This document shows positions 1-9,970 of a stretch of 64,000 nt of DNA, one piece after another (the stretch's first letter is position 1; each line of letters begins with the position of its first letter). A program made the position numbers and the translations under genes. Under the pieces are notes generated by a model. The model saw only the letters and a list, made by a program, of their open reading frames with translations. It ran no database searches and had not been told where the DNA came from. The DNA comes from an uncultured Pelagibacteraceae bacterium (GTDB lineage: Bacteria; Pseudomonadota; Alphaproteobacteria; Pelagibacterales; Pelagibacteraceae): NCBI GenBank assembly GCA_902634935.1, contig CACPMF010000008.1, positions 1-64,000 on the forward strand. Reading direction: 5' to 3'.

Positions 1-1
1 T

Positions 2-1552
2 GATATAAATGAAATGAAAATGATTGGTATGCAGGATAAAGTTGTAGAGGGTGCAACAGTATCTGTTCTTCTTGAAAAAATTGAAGATAAAAATGGTGAT
101 GTATTAGTCTCTGCTCAAAAAGCACAGAAAATTAAGGGTTGGTACGAATTAGAAAAGGCCTACGAAGATAATCAGTCTATTAATGGAAAAATAACATCTA
201 AATGCAAAGGTGGTGTCATAGTCGAACATTTGGAAACAGGTTCATTAATGTTCTGCCCTGGCTCCCAAATTTCAGATAAACCGATGAAAAGTATTGATCA
301 TTTGATTGGAGTAGAACAAAAGTTCGCTATTATAAAATTGGATAAAATTAGAGGAAATGCATGTGTATCTAGAAGACAAATAGTCTCCTCACATAAAAAA
401 GAAGACAAAGCTAAGATTATAGAGAAATTCAAAGTTGGGGACATTATAAAAGATGCTGTAGTTAAAGGTTACTCTTCATTTGGATGTTTTTTTGAAGTTA
501 ATAATGAAATTGATGTATTAGTTCATCTTCAAGAGATTTCTTATTCTAGAGTAAACCATCCAGATGAAATTTTTAATATTGGTGAAAAGCATGACTTAAA
601 GGTTATTTCAATAGATATGGAAAAGCTTCAAATTGGTTGTTCAATTAAACAGTTATCTCCAGATCCTTTTGAACATATTTCGAATTATGAAATTGGAAAA
701 CCTTATAAAGTTAAAGTTGTTAAAATTACTGATTATGGTTGCTTCTGCGAATTAGAGCCCGGACTGAGCACATTATTACATAGTAGTGAAATTAGTTGGA
801 CGAAAAAAAATACTTCACCAAAAAAACTATTTAAAGTCGGCGATCAGATTGATTGTGTCATCACTGAAATAGATAAGGATAAAAGAAGAGTTGCTATTTC
901 GCATAGATTAACAACTGAAAATCCATATACAACTTTAGAAAATAAAAATCCTGTTGGTTCAGATATAAATGGAGTTGTAACGAGTGCAAATGAATATGCT
1001 CTTTATGTAAAACTTGGTGATTTTGATATTGACGGTTTCTTACATTCAAATGATCTTTCTTATATTGGAAAACCTGAAGATGAATTAAAAAAATATAAAA
1101 AAGGTGATAAATTAAAAGTTAGGGTTTTAGAGATTAAAAAAGAAGAGCAAAAAGTGAGAGTTGGATTGAAACAACTTGATACAGATCCATTTGATTGGTT
1201 TAAAGATAAGAAAGTAAATGATACAATTACTGTTCAAGTTTCATCATCCGACAACAAAGGTCTGATGGTAAAACCAGAAGGATGTAGTTTAGAGTTCTTA
1301 ATTAAAAAATCTCAAATAGCTGTAAGCGTAGCAGACGCAAGACCTTCAAGATTTGTTGGTGGAGAAAGAATTGATGCTGCAATATCAGAACTAAATCTAG
1401 ACAAAAGAAAAGTAAATTTAAGTATTAAACTATTAGAAGAACTTCAAAATAAAGAAGCTGTTGACAAATTTAGTTCTCCACTTTCTGGAAAAAATCTTCC
1501 ATTTTCATCGCTTTCTGAGAAATTAGATGATAAAAAGAAAAATGAAAATTAA
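2..1552 (+). CDS. rpsA: 30S ribosomal protein S1 (5'-truncated by window edge)
   Basis: Repeated S1 domains (e.g. GDIIKDAVVKGYSSFGCFFEVNNEIDVLVHLQEIS, GKPYKVKVVKITDYGCFCELEPGLSTLLHSSEIS); the frame stays open upstream of the ATG at 14, so the gene starts outside the window. Confidence 0.95.
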   Translation, partial: DINEMKMIGMQDKVVEGATVSVLLEKIEDKNGDVLVSAQKAQKIKGWYELEKAYEDNQSINGKITSKCKGGVIVEHLETGSLMFCPGSQISDKPMKSIDHLIGVEQKFAIIKLDKIRGNACVSRRQIVSSHKKEDKAKIIEKFKVGDIIKDAVVKGYSSFGCFFEVNNEIDVLVHLQEISYSRVNHPDEIFNIGEKHDLKVISIDMEKLQIGCSIKQLSPDPFEHISNYEIGKPYKVKVVKITDYGCFCELEPGLSTLLHSSEISWTKKNTSPKKLFKVGDQIDCVITEIDKDKRRVAISHRLTTENPYTTLENKNPVGSDINGVVTSANEYALYVKLGDFDIDGFLHSNDLSYIGKPEDELKKYKKGDKLKVRVLEIKKEEQKVRVGLKQLDTDPFDWFKDKKVNDTITVQVSSSDNKGLMVKPEGCSLEFLIKKSQIAVSVADARPSRFVGGERIDAAISELNLDKRKVNLSIKLLEELQNKEAVDKFSSPLSGKNLPFSSLSEKLDDKKKNEN

Positions 1553-1561
1553 TAAATTAAA

Positions 1562-1852
1562 TTGTCATTAGTAAAATCAGATTTAATCAAAGAACTTGCA
1601 GATAACTATCCAAATTTTTTAAAAAAAGACCTAACCAAGTTAATTGATATAATTCTTTATGAAATACAAGATTCATTAAAACGTGGAGAAAGAGTTGAGT
1701 TAAGAGATATTTTTACCTTAGATCCCAGAATACAAAAAGAAGGCATAAGACGAAATCCAAAAACTGGGGAAAAAGTATTTGTTAAAGAAAAAAAGAGTAT
1801 TTTGTTTAAAATGTCAAAAGAATGGGCCAACAAAATAAATGAAAAAGAGTAA
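1562..1852 (+). CDS. ihfB: HU/IHF family DNA-binding protein (IHF beta-like), TTG start
   Basis: 96 aa HU/IHF fold: VKSDLIKELADNYPNF...RGERVELRDIFTLDPR...RRNPKTGEKV; located directly after rpsA as is common in proteobacteria. Confidence 0.88.
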   Translation: MSLVKSDLIKELADNYPNFLKKDLTKLIDIILYEIQDSLKRGERVELRDIFTLDPRIQKEGIRRNPKTGEKVFVKEKKSILFKMSKEWANKINEKE

Positions 1853-2510
1853 GATATTCATTGCTTGTGACACCACAAATAAAAAAAAAATTCAAGAGAT
1901 AATAAATAAAACAAACAATTCCAAAATAAAGTTTGGATATAAGTTTGGTCTTGAGTTTTTAAATTCTAAAAATGGAAGAGGGTTTGTATCAACAATAAAA
2001 AATAAAACAGTTTTTGCTGACTTAAAACTTCATGATATCCCAAATACCTGTGCATCTACTATTAAAGCAATTAAAGACTTAAAAGTTAACTATTTAACAA
2101 TACATATAAGTTCCGGTTTTGATGCGCTAAGGGCCGCAAAAAAAGTATCAGGGAAAATTAAATTAATTGGTGTAACAATTTTAACTTCATTAGACAATAG
2201 GGCTTTGAAAGAAATTGGATTTAATAAGGATGTTAAAAAAATAGTTCATCATCAAGCAAGATTAGCAAATAAAGCTAAACTTGATGCCATAGTATGCAGT
2301 GCCCAAGAAGTAAAAATTGTCAAAAAAGTATTTAAAAAAGAAATAATAACTCCCGGGATAAGATTTAGTTCAAATACAAATGATCAAAAAAGAACTTTAA
2401 CTCCAAAACAAGCATTTAAAAATGGAAGCGATTGGCTAGTTATAGGAAGACCCATTACAAAAGGAAATATTAAAAAAAATATCCAAAAATTAATAAAACA
2501 CTTAAATTAA
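1839..2510 (+). CDS. pyrF: orotidine 5'-phosphate decarboxylase
   Basis: FADLKLHDIPNT active-site motif; ITPGIR...RTLTPKQAFKNGSDWLVIGRPIT. Confidence 0.95.
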   Translation: MKKSKIFIACDTTNKKKIQEIINKTNNSKIKFGYKFGLEFLNSKNGRGFVSTIKNKTVFADLKLHDIPNTCASTIKAIKDLKVNYLTIHISSGFDALRAAKKVSGKIKLIGVTILTSLDNRALKEIGFNKDVKKIVHHQARLANKAKLDAIVCSAQEVKIVKKVFKKEIITPGIRFSSNTNDQKRTLTPKQAFKNGSDWLVIGRPITKGNIKKNIQKLIKHLN

Positions 2511-2511
2511 A

Positions 2512-3135
2512 ATGGATGCAAAGATTTGTGGTGTCAAAGATCCAAAAACTTTAGACTATATAATTAATCATAATTACCCCCCAAAGTTTATAGGATTTAT
2601 TGCTAATTATCCTAAATCAAAAAGATATTTAGAATTTAATCAACTAAAAAAAATTTCAAATGTTGACAAAAAAAATATCAATTTTGTTTGTGTATTGGTT
2701 GATCCTGATGACAAAATACTTGAAAAAATAAATAAGTTAAATTTTGATTATCTACAACTCTATAAAGTTTCACCAGATAGAACAAAAAAAATAAAGGAAA
2801 TATTTAACATCAAAATAATAACTGCTCTTACAATAGAAGATATTAATGATGTTTTAATTTATAAAAAATACGAGAAAATTTCAGATATAATTTTATTTGA
2901 CAGTAAAGGTTATGAAAAGTCTGTTGGCTTTAATCATGAACTGCTAAATGAAGTGCCCACATCAATAAATAAAATGTTAGCTGGTAACATTAAGTATAAT
3001 GATAAGCTTGATAAATATATTAAAATAACAGATATTATTGATATCTCAGGAAGCTTGGAAACTTCTGGAGAAAAAGATATTTCTAAAATTAATATTTTTT
3101 TAAATAACATTAAAAAATTAAATGATGAAACTTAA
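2512..3135 (+). CDS. trpF: phosphoribosylanthranilate isomerase
   Basis: MDAKICGVKDPKTLDYI..., GFI..YPKSKRYL; position between pyrF and trpB. Confidence 0.88.
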   Translation: MDAKICGVKDPKTLDYIINHNYPPKFIGFIANYPKSKRYLEFNQLKKISNVDKKNINFVCVLVDPDDKILEKINKLNFDYLQLYKVSPDRTKKIKEIFNIKIITALTIEDINDVLIYKKYEKISDIILFDSKGYEKSVGFNHELLNEVPTSINKMLAGNIKYNDKLDKYIKITDIIDISGSLETSGEKDISKINIFLNNIKKLNDET

Positions 3136-4357
3136 AAAAAAAATTCCACTTATTGATCAACATGATAAATTTGGTTTCTGGGGTGGTAAATTTGGTGGAA
3201 GTTATATCCCGGAGACATTAAAAAAACCTGTGGATGATCTAACAAAAGAATTCTCTAAGTTAAGAAAAAATAAAAGTTTTATAAAAAAAAGGGACTTTTA
3301 TTTTAATAATTACATTGGTGCGCCTACTCGTTTTATTAAATTAGAAAATCTTTCTAAACATTTAGGTGGTGCTCAAATTTGGGCTAAGGTCGTTTCTGAC
3401 GCAAATGGTGGTGCTCATAAAATATATAATGCTACTGTTCATGCTTTGCTTTGTAAAAGTATGGGGAAAAAATACATTGTTGGAGATACTGGAGCAGGAT
3501 ACGCGGGTAAGATGTTAAGCATGGCTGCAAAAAAATTTGGACTTAAATGTAAAATATTTATGGGAGCCAAAGATATTAAACGTCAAAAGCCAAATTGTGA
3601 TGCCATGAAAAAAAATGGAGCTGAGATTGTTCCGGTTACAACAGGAAGTCAAACTTTAGTGGATGCAGTTAGTGAATGTATGAGATACTGGGTATCAAAT
3701 TGTGATACGACTCATATGTGTGTAGGTTCAACAGTTGGTCCAAATATATTTGTAAAAATTTGTGGCTGGAGCACAGCACAAATTTCAAGAGAATTAAAAA
3801 AACAAATAAAAATTAAATTCAACAAAATTCCAAAAAAAATTAAATTGATCAATTGTGTTGGTGGAGGAAGTTCAGCTTATGGGTTCTGGAGCGAATTTAT
3901 TGATTTTCCAAAGTCACAAGTTGAACTAGTAGGCGTTGAAGCAGGAGGTCCAAAAAACTCAAAATTACATGCCGCTCCACTAAGCAGAGGTGCAAAATTA
4001 GGAGTGCTGCATGGAGCAGCCTCATACGTTTGTCAAAATAATGAGGGACAAATAAATGAGACAGAGTCTATAAGTGCTGGATTGGATTATCCTGGGGTAA
4101 GTCCAATACATTGTTTTCTAAAAGACACAAAAAGAGCAAGATACACATATGCAACAGATGAAGATGCATTAAATGCTTATAAACTTGTAACAAGATTCGA
4201 AAAACTTAATCCAAGTTTAGAACCCAGTCACGCATTTGCAGAGGCAATTAGAATTGCCCCAAGATTAAACAAAGATGTAATCATAATTGTAAATTCATGT
4301 GGGGACGCCAAAAAAGATAGGGATATTTTGAAAAAAAGATTAGGAAAAAGAATATGA
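3122..4357 (+). CDS. trpB: tryptophan synthase beta chain
   Basis: FGFWGGKFGGSYIPETL, KVVSDANGGAHKIYNA (PLP Lys region), CVGGGSSAYG. Confidence 0.97.
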   Translation: MMKLKKKIPLIDQHDKFGFWGGKFGGSYIPETLKKPVDDLTKEFSKLRKNKSFIKKRDFYFNNYIGAPTRFIKLENLSKHLGGAQIWAKVVSDANGGAHKIYNATVHALLCKSMGKKYIVGDTGAGYAGKMLSMAAKKFGLKCKIFMGAKDIKRQKPNCDAMKKNGAEIVPVTTGSQTLVDAVSECMRYWVSNCDTTHMCVGSTVGPNIFVKICGWSTAQISRELKKQIKIKFNKIPKKIKLINCVGGGSSAYGFWSEFIDFPKSQVELVGVEAGGPKNSKLHAAPLSRGAKLGVLHGAASYVCQNNEGQINETESISAGLDYPGVSPIHCFLKDTKRARYTYATDEDALNAYKLVTRFEKLNPSLEPSHAFAEAIRIAPRLNKDVIIIVNSCGDAKKDRDILKKRLGKRI

Positions 4358-5154
4358 CTAACCTAATAAACTTGGCCTTTAAAAATGCAAAAGAAAAAAA
4401 AAGACCAGCTTTATTAACCTATACAGTTGCAGGCGATAACACTAAAAAGAAATCTTTAGAGATATTAAAATCAATTTCAAAGGATATTGATATTTGTGAA
4501 ATTGGATTTCCTCACAATACACCCATAGCAGATGGAGGCCAAATTCAGACAAGCGCATATAGAGCACTGAAAAATGGATTAAAAATTTCTGATGTATTTC
4601 AAATAGTGAAAGATTTTAAAAAAACAAAAAATTCAAAACCTGTAATATTGATGGGTTATTACAATATGATTTATCAATATGGGGAAAATAATTTTATAAA
4701 AAAATGTAAAAGTTCTGGAGTAAATGGATTAATTGTTGTTGATTTACCTTGGCCAGAAAATAAAGGATTTGCAAAAAAGTGTAAATCTAAAGCTATTAGC
4801 TTTGTTCAATTACTATCTCCTACTACATCAAAAGAAAGACTAAAAAATATAATAAAAGATTCTCATGATATGATTTACTATATAAGCATGCTATCAACTA
4901 CAGGAGGGAAGCTGAAAGTATCTCCAAGACAAATTTTAAATAATTATAATAAAATAAAAAAAATTGATCCAAAAAAGAATTGCGTAATTGGCTTTGGAAT
5001 AACTGAAAAAACTATTGCCAAGCTAAGATCTGCTGACGGATTGGTGGTTGGAAGTGCTATTTGCAAAGAAATTACAAGGAGTTTAAACAATAGACAAAAT
5101 CCTGTCACAAATGTAAGTAAGGTGGTGGCTAAATTAAGAAATAAAATTTCATGA
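4354..5154 (+). CDS. trpA: tryptophan synthase alpha chain
   Basis: EIGFPHNTPIADGGQIQ, VDLPWPE, GFGITEKT; follows trpB. Confidence 0.97.
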   Translation: MTNLINLAFKNAKEKKRPALLTYTVAGDNTKKKSLEILKSISKDIDICEIGFPHNTPIADGGQIQTSAYRALKNGLKISDVFQIVKDFKKTKNSKPVILMGYYNMIYQYGENNFIKKCKSSGVNGLIVVDLPWPENKGFAKKCKSKAISFVQLLSPTTSKERLKNIIKDSHDMIYYISMLSTTGGKLKVSPRQILNNYNKIKKIDPKKNCVIGFGITEKTIAKLRSADGLVVGSAICKEITRSLNNRQNPVTNVSKVVAKLRNKIS

Positions 5155-6083
5155 ACTGGTTAACTAAAGCAATTAAATTTGGTGAAAAAATAAAAAAGGT
5201 TTTAAAGAAAAGACCTTCAAAAGAAGATATTGAGAATTCAGATTGGACAAGTTGTTGCAAAGGTCCTGTTTTAAAAAAAGAACTTGAAGATAATCTATGG
5301 GTATGTGGTTCTTGTGGTAAACACCACCGAATAAGTTGTAGACAAAGATTTGATATTTTATTTGGTAAAAATGCTTATGAAATTCTTGAAACGCCTATAC
5401 CAGCTGAAGATCCTTTAAATTGGGTCGATACAAAATCTTACAAAGATAGGTTAAAAGCCGCTAGAAAGAAAACTAATCAAAACTGTGCTGTAATGATTGC
5501 AAGAGGAAAAATTGATGGAATTGAAATCACAGCGGGCGCGATTAATTTTGATTTTATCGGTGGATCAGTGGGTGCAGCGGAGGGAGAAGCTATTATTTAT
5601 GGTGTTCAACATGCAATAGACAATCAAACTCCATATGTTTTCTTTCCTTGTGGGGGTGGCCAAAGAATGTTCGAGTCGCCTATTGCACTTGCAAATATGA
5701 CTAGAACAACCTTAGCAATTAATGAATTAAAGAAAAATAATTTACCTTACTTAGTTTGTTTTACTGATCCAACTGCAGGAGGTATTACAGCATCATTTGC
5801 AATGTTGGGTGATGTTCATTTTGCTGAACCTGGATGCTTAATTGCATTTGCTGGAAAAAGAGTAATTCAAGCAACAGTAAAAGAGGAATTGAGCGCAGAC
5901 TTTCAAACATCTGAGTTCGTCGAAAAACATGGATTTGTTGACAGAGTTATTCAACGGAAAGATATAAAAAAAGAAATCAGCACCCTTTTATCAATATTGC
6001 TTAAGAGAGAAACTGAGTTAAATTCTGAAAAATTAAATGACTCTTCAGACAATATTGAACCGCTTACAAAAGCTGCATCCTAA
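5151..6083 (+). CDS. accD: acetyl-CoA carboxylase carboxyltransferase beta subunit
   Basis: N-terminal zinc ribbon SCCKGP...CGSCGKHHRIS; GGGQRMFES, AFAGKRVIQATVKEELS. Confidence 0.97.
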   Translation: MNWLTKAIKFGEKIKKVLKKRPSKEDIENSDWTSCCKGPVLKKELEDNLWVCGSCGKHHRISCRQRFDILFGKNAYEILETPIPAEDPLNWVDTKSYKDRLKAARKKTNQNCAVMIARGKIDGIEITAGAINFDFIGGSVGAAEGEAIIYGVQHAIDNQTPYVFFPCGGGQRMFESPIALANMTRTTLAINELKKNNLPYLVCFTDPTAGGITASFAMLGDVHFAEPGCLIAFAGKRVIQATVKEELSADFQTSEFVEKHGFVDRVIQRKDIKKEISTLLSILLKRETELNSEKLNDSSDNIEPLTKAAS

Positions 6084-7302
6084 AGAAATAGATTTAAGTC
6101 TAGATAGAGTTAAAAATCTTTGCAAAAAACTTGGTAATCCTCAAAAAGATTTAAAATATATTTCTGTTGTTGGAACAAATGGAAAGTATTCAACAATTCA
6201 GGCGCTAAGAGCAATTTTAAAAGAAGCCAACATTAAATGTAATATTTATACTAGCCCCCATATTCAAAGAATTAATGAAAGATTTATATTTAATGATGAG
6301 GAAATTTCAGATTCTGATCTTTCAGATTTATTAGTAAAAGTTGAGGAAGTGAACAATGGAGAGGAAATTACTTATTTTGAAATTTTAACTGCAGCCTATT
6401 TTTTTCATGCAAGCAAATATAGGGAAAATATAAATATAATTGAAAGTGGTTTATTTCATAGATTTGATGCAACTAATATAATTGATAAAAATATATTAAG
6501 TATTGTTACTGCCATCGGTTTAGATCATTTAGATTGGCTTCCTAAAAACGAACAAACCATTGAAAAAATTATTTATGAAAAAACATCAGCTCTATTAAAT
6601 TCTAAAATTATTGTCGCCAAACAAAGTAGTGATGATACACGAGAATTAATAAAAAAATCTTTATCCTCAAATGAAGCAAAAAAGATCATATTTAATGATA
6701 ATTTTAGTTATTCAATTAATGAAAATGAATTTATTTATTTTGAAGATGAGTTCGGAGGAATAAAATTACCTCAACCAAATTTAATGGGACAATTTCAAAT
6801 TGATAATTCAGCTACAGCAGTTGCAGCTGCTAGAAATCTAAATTTAAATGTAACTGATGAAAATATTAAATCTGGAATTACAAAAATTAAAAGTATTGCA
6901 AGACTTCAAGAAATTAAATCAGGCAGATTAAAGGATTTATGTAAAAATAATCAACTATTTGTTGATGGATCTCATAATCCTTTGGGAGCAAAAGTATTAA
7001 ATGATTATTTACAAACACTGAAATGTAAAAAACATATAATTTTAGGGATGATGGCTAATAAAGATCATGAAGAATACATGAGCTATTTTAAGAATATTTC
7101 CTCATTAACAACAATTGATATTCCAAATCAACCTAACTCAATTAAAGGTAAGGATCTGAAAAATAAGTTAGATAAATTTCCTAATCTAAATTATGAAAAA
7201 TCAGTGGAGGATGCTTTAAAGAAAATTTCTACTGACAAAGATGACATCATACTTATCACGGGATCTCTTTATCTCGCTGGGGAAGTTTTAAATTTAAATT
7301 AG
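6037..7302 (+). CDS. folC: folylpolyglutamate synthase / dihydrofolate synthase
   Basis: Mur ligase family: [50 protein letters not shown]; follows accD and overlaps it out of frame. Confidence 0.93.
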   Translation: MTLQTILNRLQKLHPKEIDLSLDRVKNLCKKLGNPQKDLKYISVVGTNGKYSTIQALRAILKEANIKCNIYTSPHIQRINERFIFNDEEISDSDLSDLLVKVEEVNNGEEITYFEILTAAYFFHASKYRENINIIESGLFHRFDATNIIDKNILSIVTAIGLDHLDWLPKNEQTIEKIIYEKTSALLNSKIIVAKQSSDDTRELIKKSLSSNEAKKIIFNDNFSYSINENEFIYFEDEFGGIKLPQPNLMGQFQIDNSATAVAAARNLNLNVTDENIKSGITKIKSIARLQEIKSGRLKDLCKNNQLFVDGSHNPLGAKVLNDYLQTLKCKKHIILGMMANKDHEEYMSYFKNISSLTTIDIPNQPNSIKGKDLKNKLDKFPNLNYEKSVEDALKKISTDKDDIILITGSLYLAGEVLNLN

Positions 7303-7619
7303 ATATTTTCTTTTATCCAAGAAACAATATCTGATTTTGGTGTTGCTCCAACTTTAGTCGATTTTAACTCTCCATCTTTGAAAAGTAACATTGTGGGTAT
7401 ACCTCTAACACCGTATTTTGTTGGCGTATTAGGCTCTTCATCAATGTTATGTTTTGCAATAGATACATCGTTTGCCATTTCATCTGAGATTTCCTCTAAA
7501 ATCGGTCCGACCATTTTGCAAGGTCCGCACCATTCTGCCCAAAAATCAACTACAATTGGTTTGGATGATTTTAAGACTTCTGTGTCAAAATTTTCGTCTG
7601 TAATTTTTAATGTTGCCAT
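7299..7619 (-). CDS. trxA: thioredoxin
   Basis: [23 protein letters not shown]; 106 aa. Confidence 0.97.
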   Translation of the reverse strand: MATLKITDENFDTEVLKSSKPIVVDFWAEWCGPCKMVGPILEEISDEMANDVSIAKHNIDEEPNTPTKYGVRGIPTMLLFKDGELKSTKVGATPKSDIVSWIKENI

Positions 7620-7685
7620 ATGGTTTATATATAAATTTAATTTTTTAATTCAATACTTAATATAGATATGTTCAAATTATCCACA

Positions 7686-9119
7686 TCATACATTTTCATA
7701 TTTTTTCTGTATTGACATTGCGTAATTATTGAATTCATCAAGCAGATTTAATTTTTCCTCATCATTTTCATTTGTATACTTTTCTCTTAGGGTATCTATC
7801 TCAGTGTAAAGAGTAGGAATAGTCCACCATTTTTCTTTTCTTTCACTCAATATTCTTTTAGCGATATCTCTTTTCATAGATTTAAGTATGTCAGGTGGTA
7901 AAGTTTCAGGTGCCTCTTGATAAATAATTTTTTTTCCAAAACCAACTAATCTATCATCTTCGAATTTGTCTAATAACTTTAATTTATCTTTCCATGATGC
8001 AGCATGCCAGGCTGGGAATAATGCGGTATCTTTGTTTGAAGTAAACTTTGTATAAATACTTTCTTCAGCATAAATATCTTCTTGTGATTTTGAGTGTTCT
8101 TTTTCTTCTGCTACCTCTCTTAAAGCAACAAGGATATTTTGAGAAAATTTTTCATTTTTTTGAACTATTTCTGCCCTTTTCTTTATTAAACTTTCATCCA
8201 TTGCATTATAGGGTTCTGCTTTCATTCCAAATTTTGCATCGACAATGATAGGAGCTTTATTTGATCTAATAGTTCTTAAAAACTTAGGTGATTTTTTCAT
8301 TTCTACCTTTAATTCATTTATTGATAAATTTAACAATGGCTCAACATCTGTTCTTAAATCAACAGAATAATACCAACCTTGGTAGATTGGATGCATGCAA
8401 TATTTTGGATGCAGTGGAACTACTAGATGAAGCCGTGACTTTCCATAATAATATTCGTTTAAAGTAAAAATATCACCTTTTTTAATAATAGTTTCGGTAT
8501 CAGATTTATTCGCTGTCTTTAAAAAATCATTCCAAGTATGTTCTTGTTTTTTTTTAACAATGCTTAAAACTTTAGCAGTCATTTCTGCATCGGCTAGTGC
8601 CGAGTGAGCATCACTTGAATCGATCCCCTGCATACGTGCAAGAGATTCTAATTTAAATACAGCATTATTTTTTTCATTAAATTCTACATCTAAAATATTT
8701 GGATCTACTGCATAAGCTGCTCTGGCAATATTTATTCCATCATGTCTTTTATTTGGTGCTGCATTGGTTAAATAAGGATATCTTATACCTTTAAAGAATT
8801 CTTTTCTGATCATTTCATCATCAAAACCAATATTTGACCAACCAAGAAAGATTGCGGGACTCCATTTTTTGAAGATTTTCTCAACTTCGGCCAACATTTG
8901 ATAATGACTTAAATTTGCTTGAGTAAGTTTTTTAATTGAGGTTTTATTTACAATTAATGCCATAGCCTGAAAGATTTCACCTTCTGGCAAACGACACCTT
9001 AAATTAAATCTGTCTTTTTCTTTAAAGTTTTCATCGACAAGTACTCCACCAATTTCAATTATGCTACCAAAGTCAGTGCTGGCGCTTGACGATTCTATAT
9101 CCCAAATTGCTAAATTCAT
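7686..9119 (-). CDS. sbcB: exodeoxyribonuclease I
   Basis: DEDDh exonuclease N-terminus (IWDIESSS...GGVLVDE, GWSNIGFDDEMIRKEF, HSALADAEMTAKV) with ExoI-type C-terminal region. Confidence 0.88.
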   Translation of the reverse strand: MNLAIWDIESSSASTDFGSIIEIGGVLVDENFKEKDRFNLRCRLPEGEIFQAMALIVNKTSIKKLTQANLSHYQMLAEVEKIFKKWSPAIFLGWSNIGFDDEMIRKEFFKGIRYPYLTNAAPNKRHDGINIARAAYAVDPNILDVEFNEKNNAVFKLESLARMQGIDSSDAHSALADAEMTAKVLSIVKKKQEHTWNDFLKTANKSDTETIIKKGDIFTLNEYYYGKSRLHLVVPLHPKYCMHPIYQGWYYSVDLRTDVEPLLNLSINELKVEMKKSPKFLRTIRSNKAPIIVDAKFGMKAEPYNAMDESLIKKRAEIVQKNEKFSQNILVALREVAEEKEHSKSQEDIYAEESIYTKFTSNKDTALFPAWHAASWKDKLKLLDKFEDDRLVGFGKKIIYQEAPETLPPDILKSMKRDIAKRILSERKEKWWTIPTLYTEIDTLREKYTNENDEEKLNLLDEFNNYAMSIQKKYENV

Positions 9120-9246
9120 ATTTTATTCCTTAAATTAGCTAGGTTTTGATGGGTATTTGGAAAGTTTTTATCAGAACTAAACCATTTGCATCTAAACAAG
9201 TAGCTTCTAGTTAGTAATATCTCTTTTATGAATTGAAAAGTTAAAG

Positions 9247-9933
9247 TCAAGATATATTATTCATCTCGTAAAATTTTTTAACCCTTCCCATAAATAAATT
9301 TTGATACATTTCTAATTCGGCCCCTTCAATTTTAAATTCTTGAAATAAATTATCTTTAGTACATAGAAGTATTATTCCTGCTTTCATTCTTGTTCGATGT
9401 ACTACATCGTGAGCTAAAGTGTATGCTCCAAGTTGCAAAAAATAATCTTGAATATAATCAACTTTTTTTGGTTTATTTGCTTGTTTAAAATCTACAACAA
9501 CATCTTTTCCTTCATAAAAACCAATAAGGTCTGCAGTGCCTGCATATTGTTCAGGGTAATAAAGTGTCTCTTCCATACCATAAATTTCATGTAATCTTCC
9601 TTTGATTCCTTTTTCAATTATTTCTTTTGCCATATTTTTATATTGCTCATTCGTCTCAAAAAAACTTTCGTTAATTCTTCCTCTTAAAAAATCTTCAATG
9701 TATGAATGCATTGATGTGCCTCTAGTTGAAGCTTCGGTTTTTATTCTATTAGCTTCTTTGTGACCTACTCTTTCTTTCCAATTTGCAAGAGCTGCTTTTT
9801 CTTCCTCAGATTTGGTAGCACTTAAAATAGTTGTTACACTTGGTAATTTTTCATCTCCAAATAAATATTTTCTATATCCATTCTCTATTGATCTTGATGA
9901 CTTTGGGTAAGTATATTTATTATTCCACTCCAT
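9247..9933 (-). CDS. PD-(D/E)XK (RecB/Cas4-like) exonuclease, phage-like
   Basis: LPSVTTILSATK...ANWKERVGHKEANRIKTEASTRGTSMHSYIEDFL; core motif YAGTADLIGFYEGKDVVVDFKQAN then QLGAYTLA (QxxxY). Confidence 0.72.
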   Translation of the reverse strand: MEWNNKYTYPKSSRSIENGYRKYLFGDEKLPSVTTILSATKSEEEKAALANWKERVGHKEANRIKTEASTRGTSMHSYIEDFLRGRINESFFETNEQYKNMAKEIIEKGIKGRLHEIYGMEETLYYPEQYAGTADLIGFYEGKDVVVDFKQANKPKKVDYIQDYFLQLGAYTLAHDVVHRTRMKAGIILLCTKDNLFQEFKIEGAELEMYQNLFMGRVKKFYEMNNIS

Positions 9934-9970
9934 TTAATTTCTTATATTTGGATTTAAACTAAAAATGAAA

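Noticed and set aside
9120-9246. 127-bp gap between sbcB and the exonuclease gene, considered as a possible mobile-element scar or riboswitch
   Set aside because: No direct repeats, terminal inverted repeats or convincing stem structure could be found by eye.
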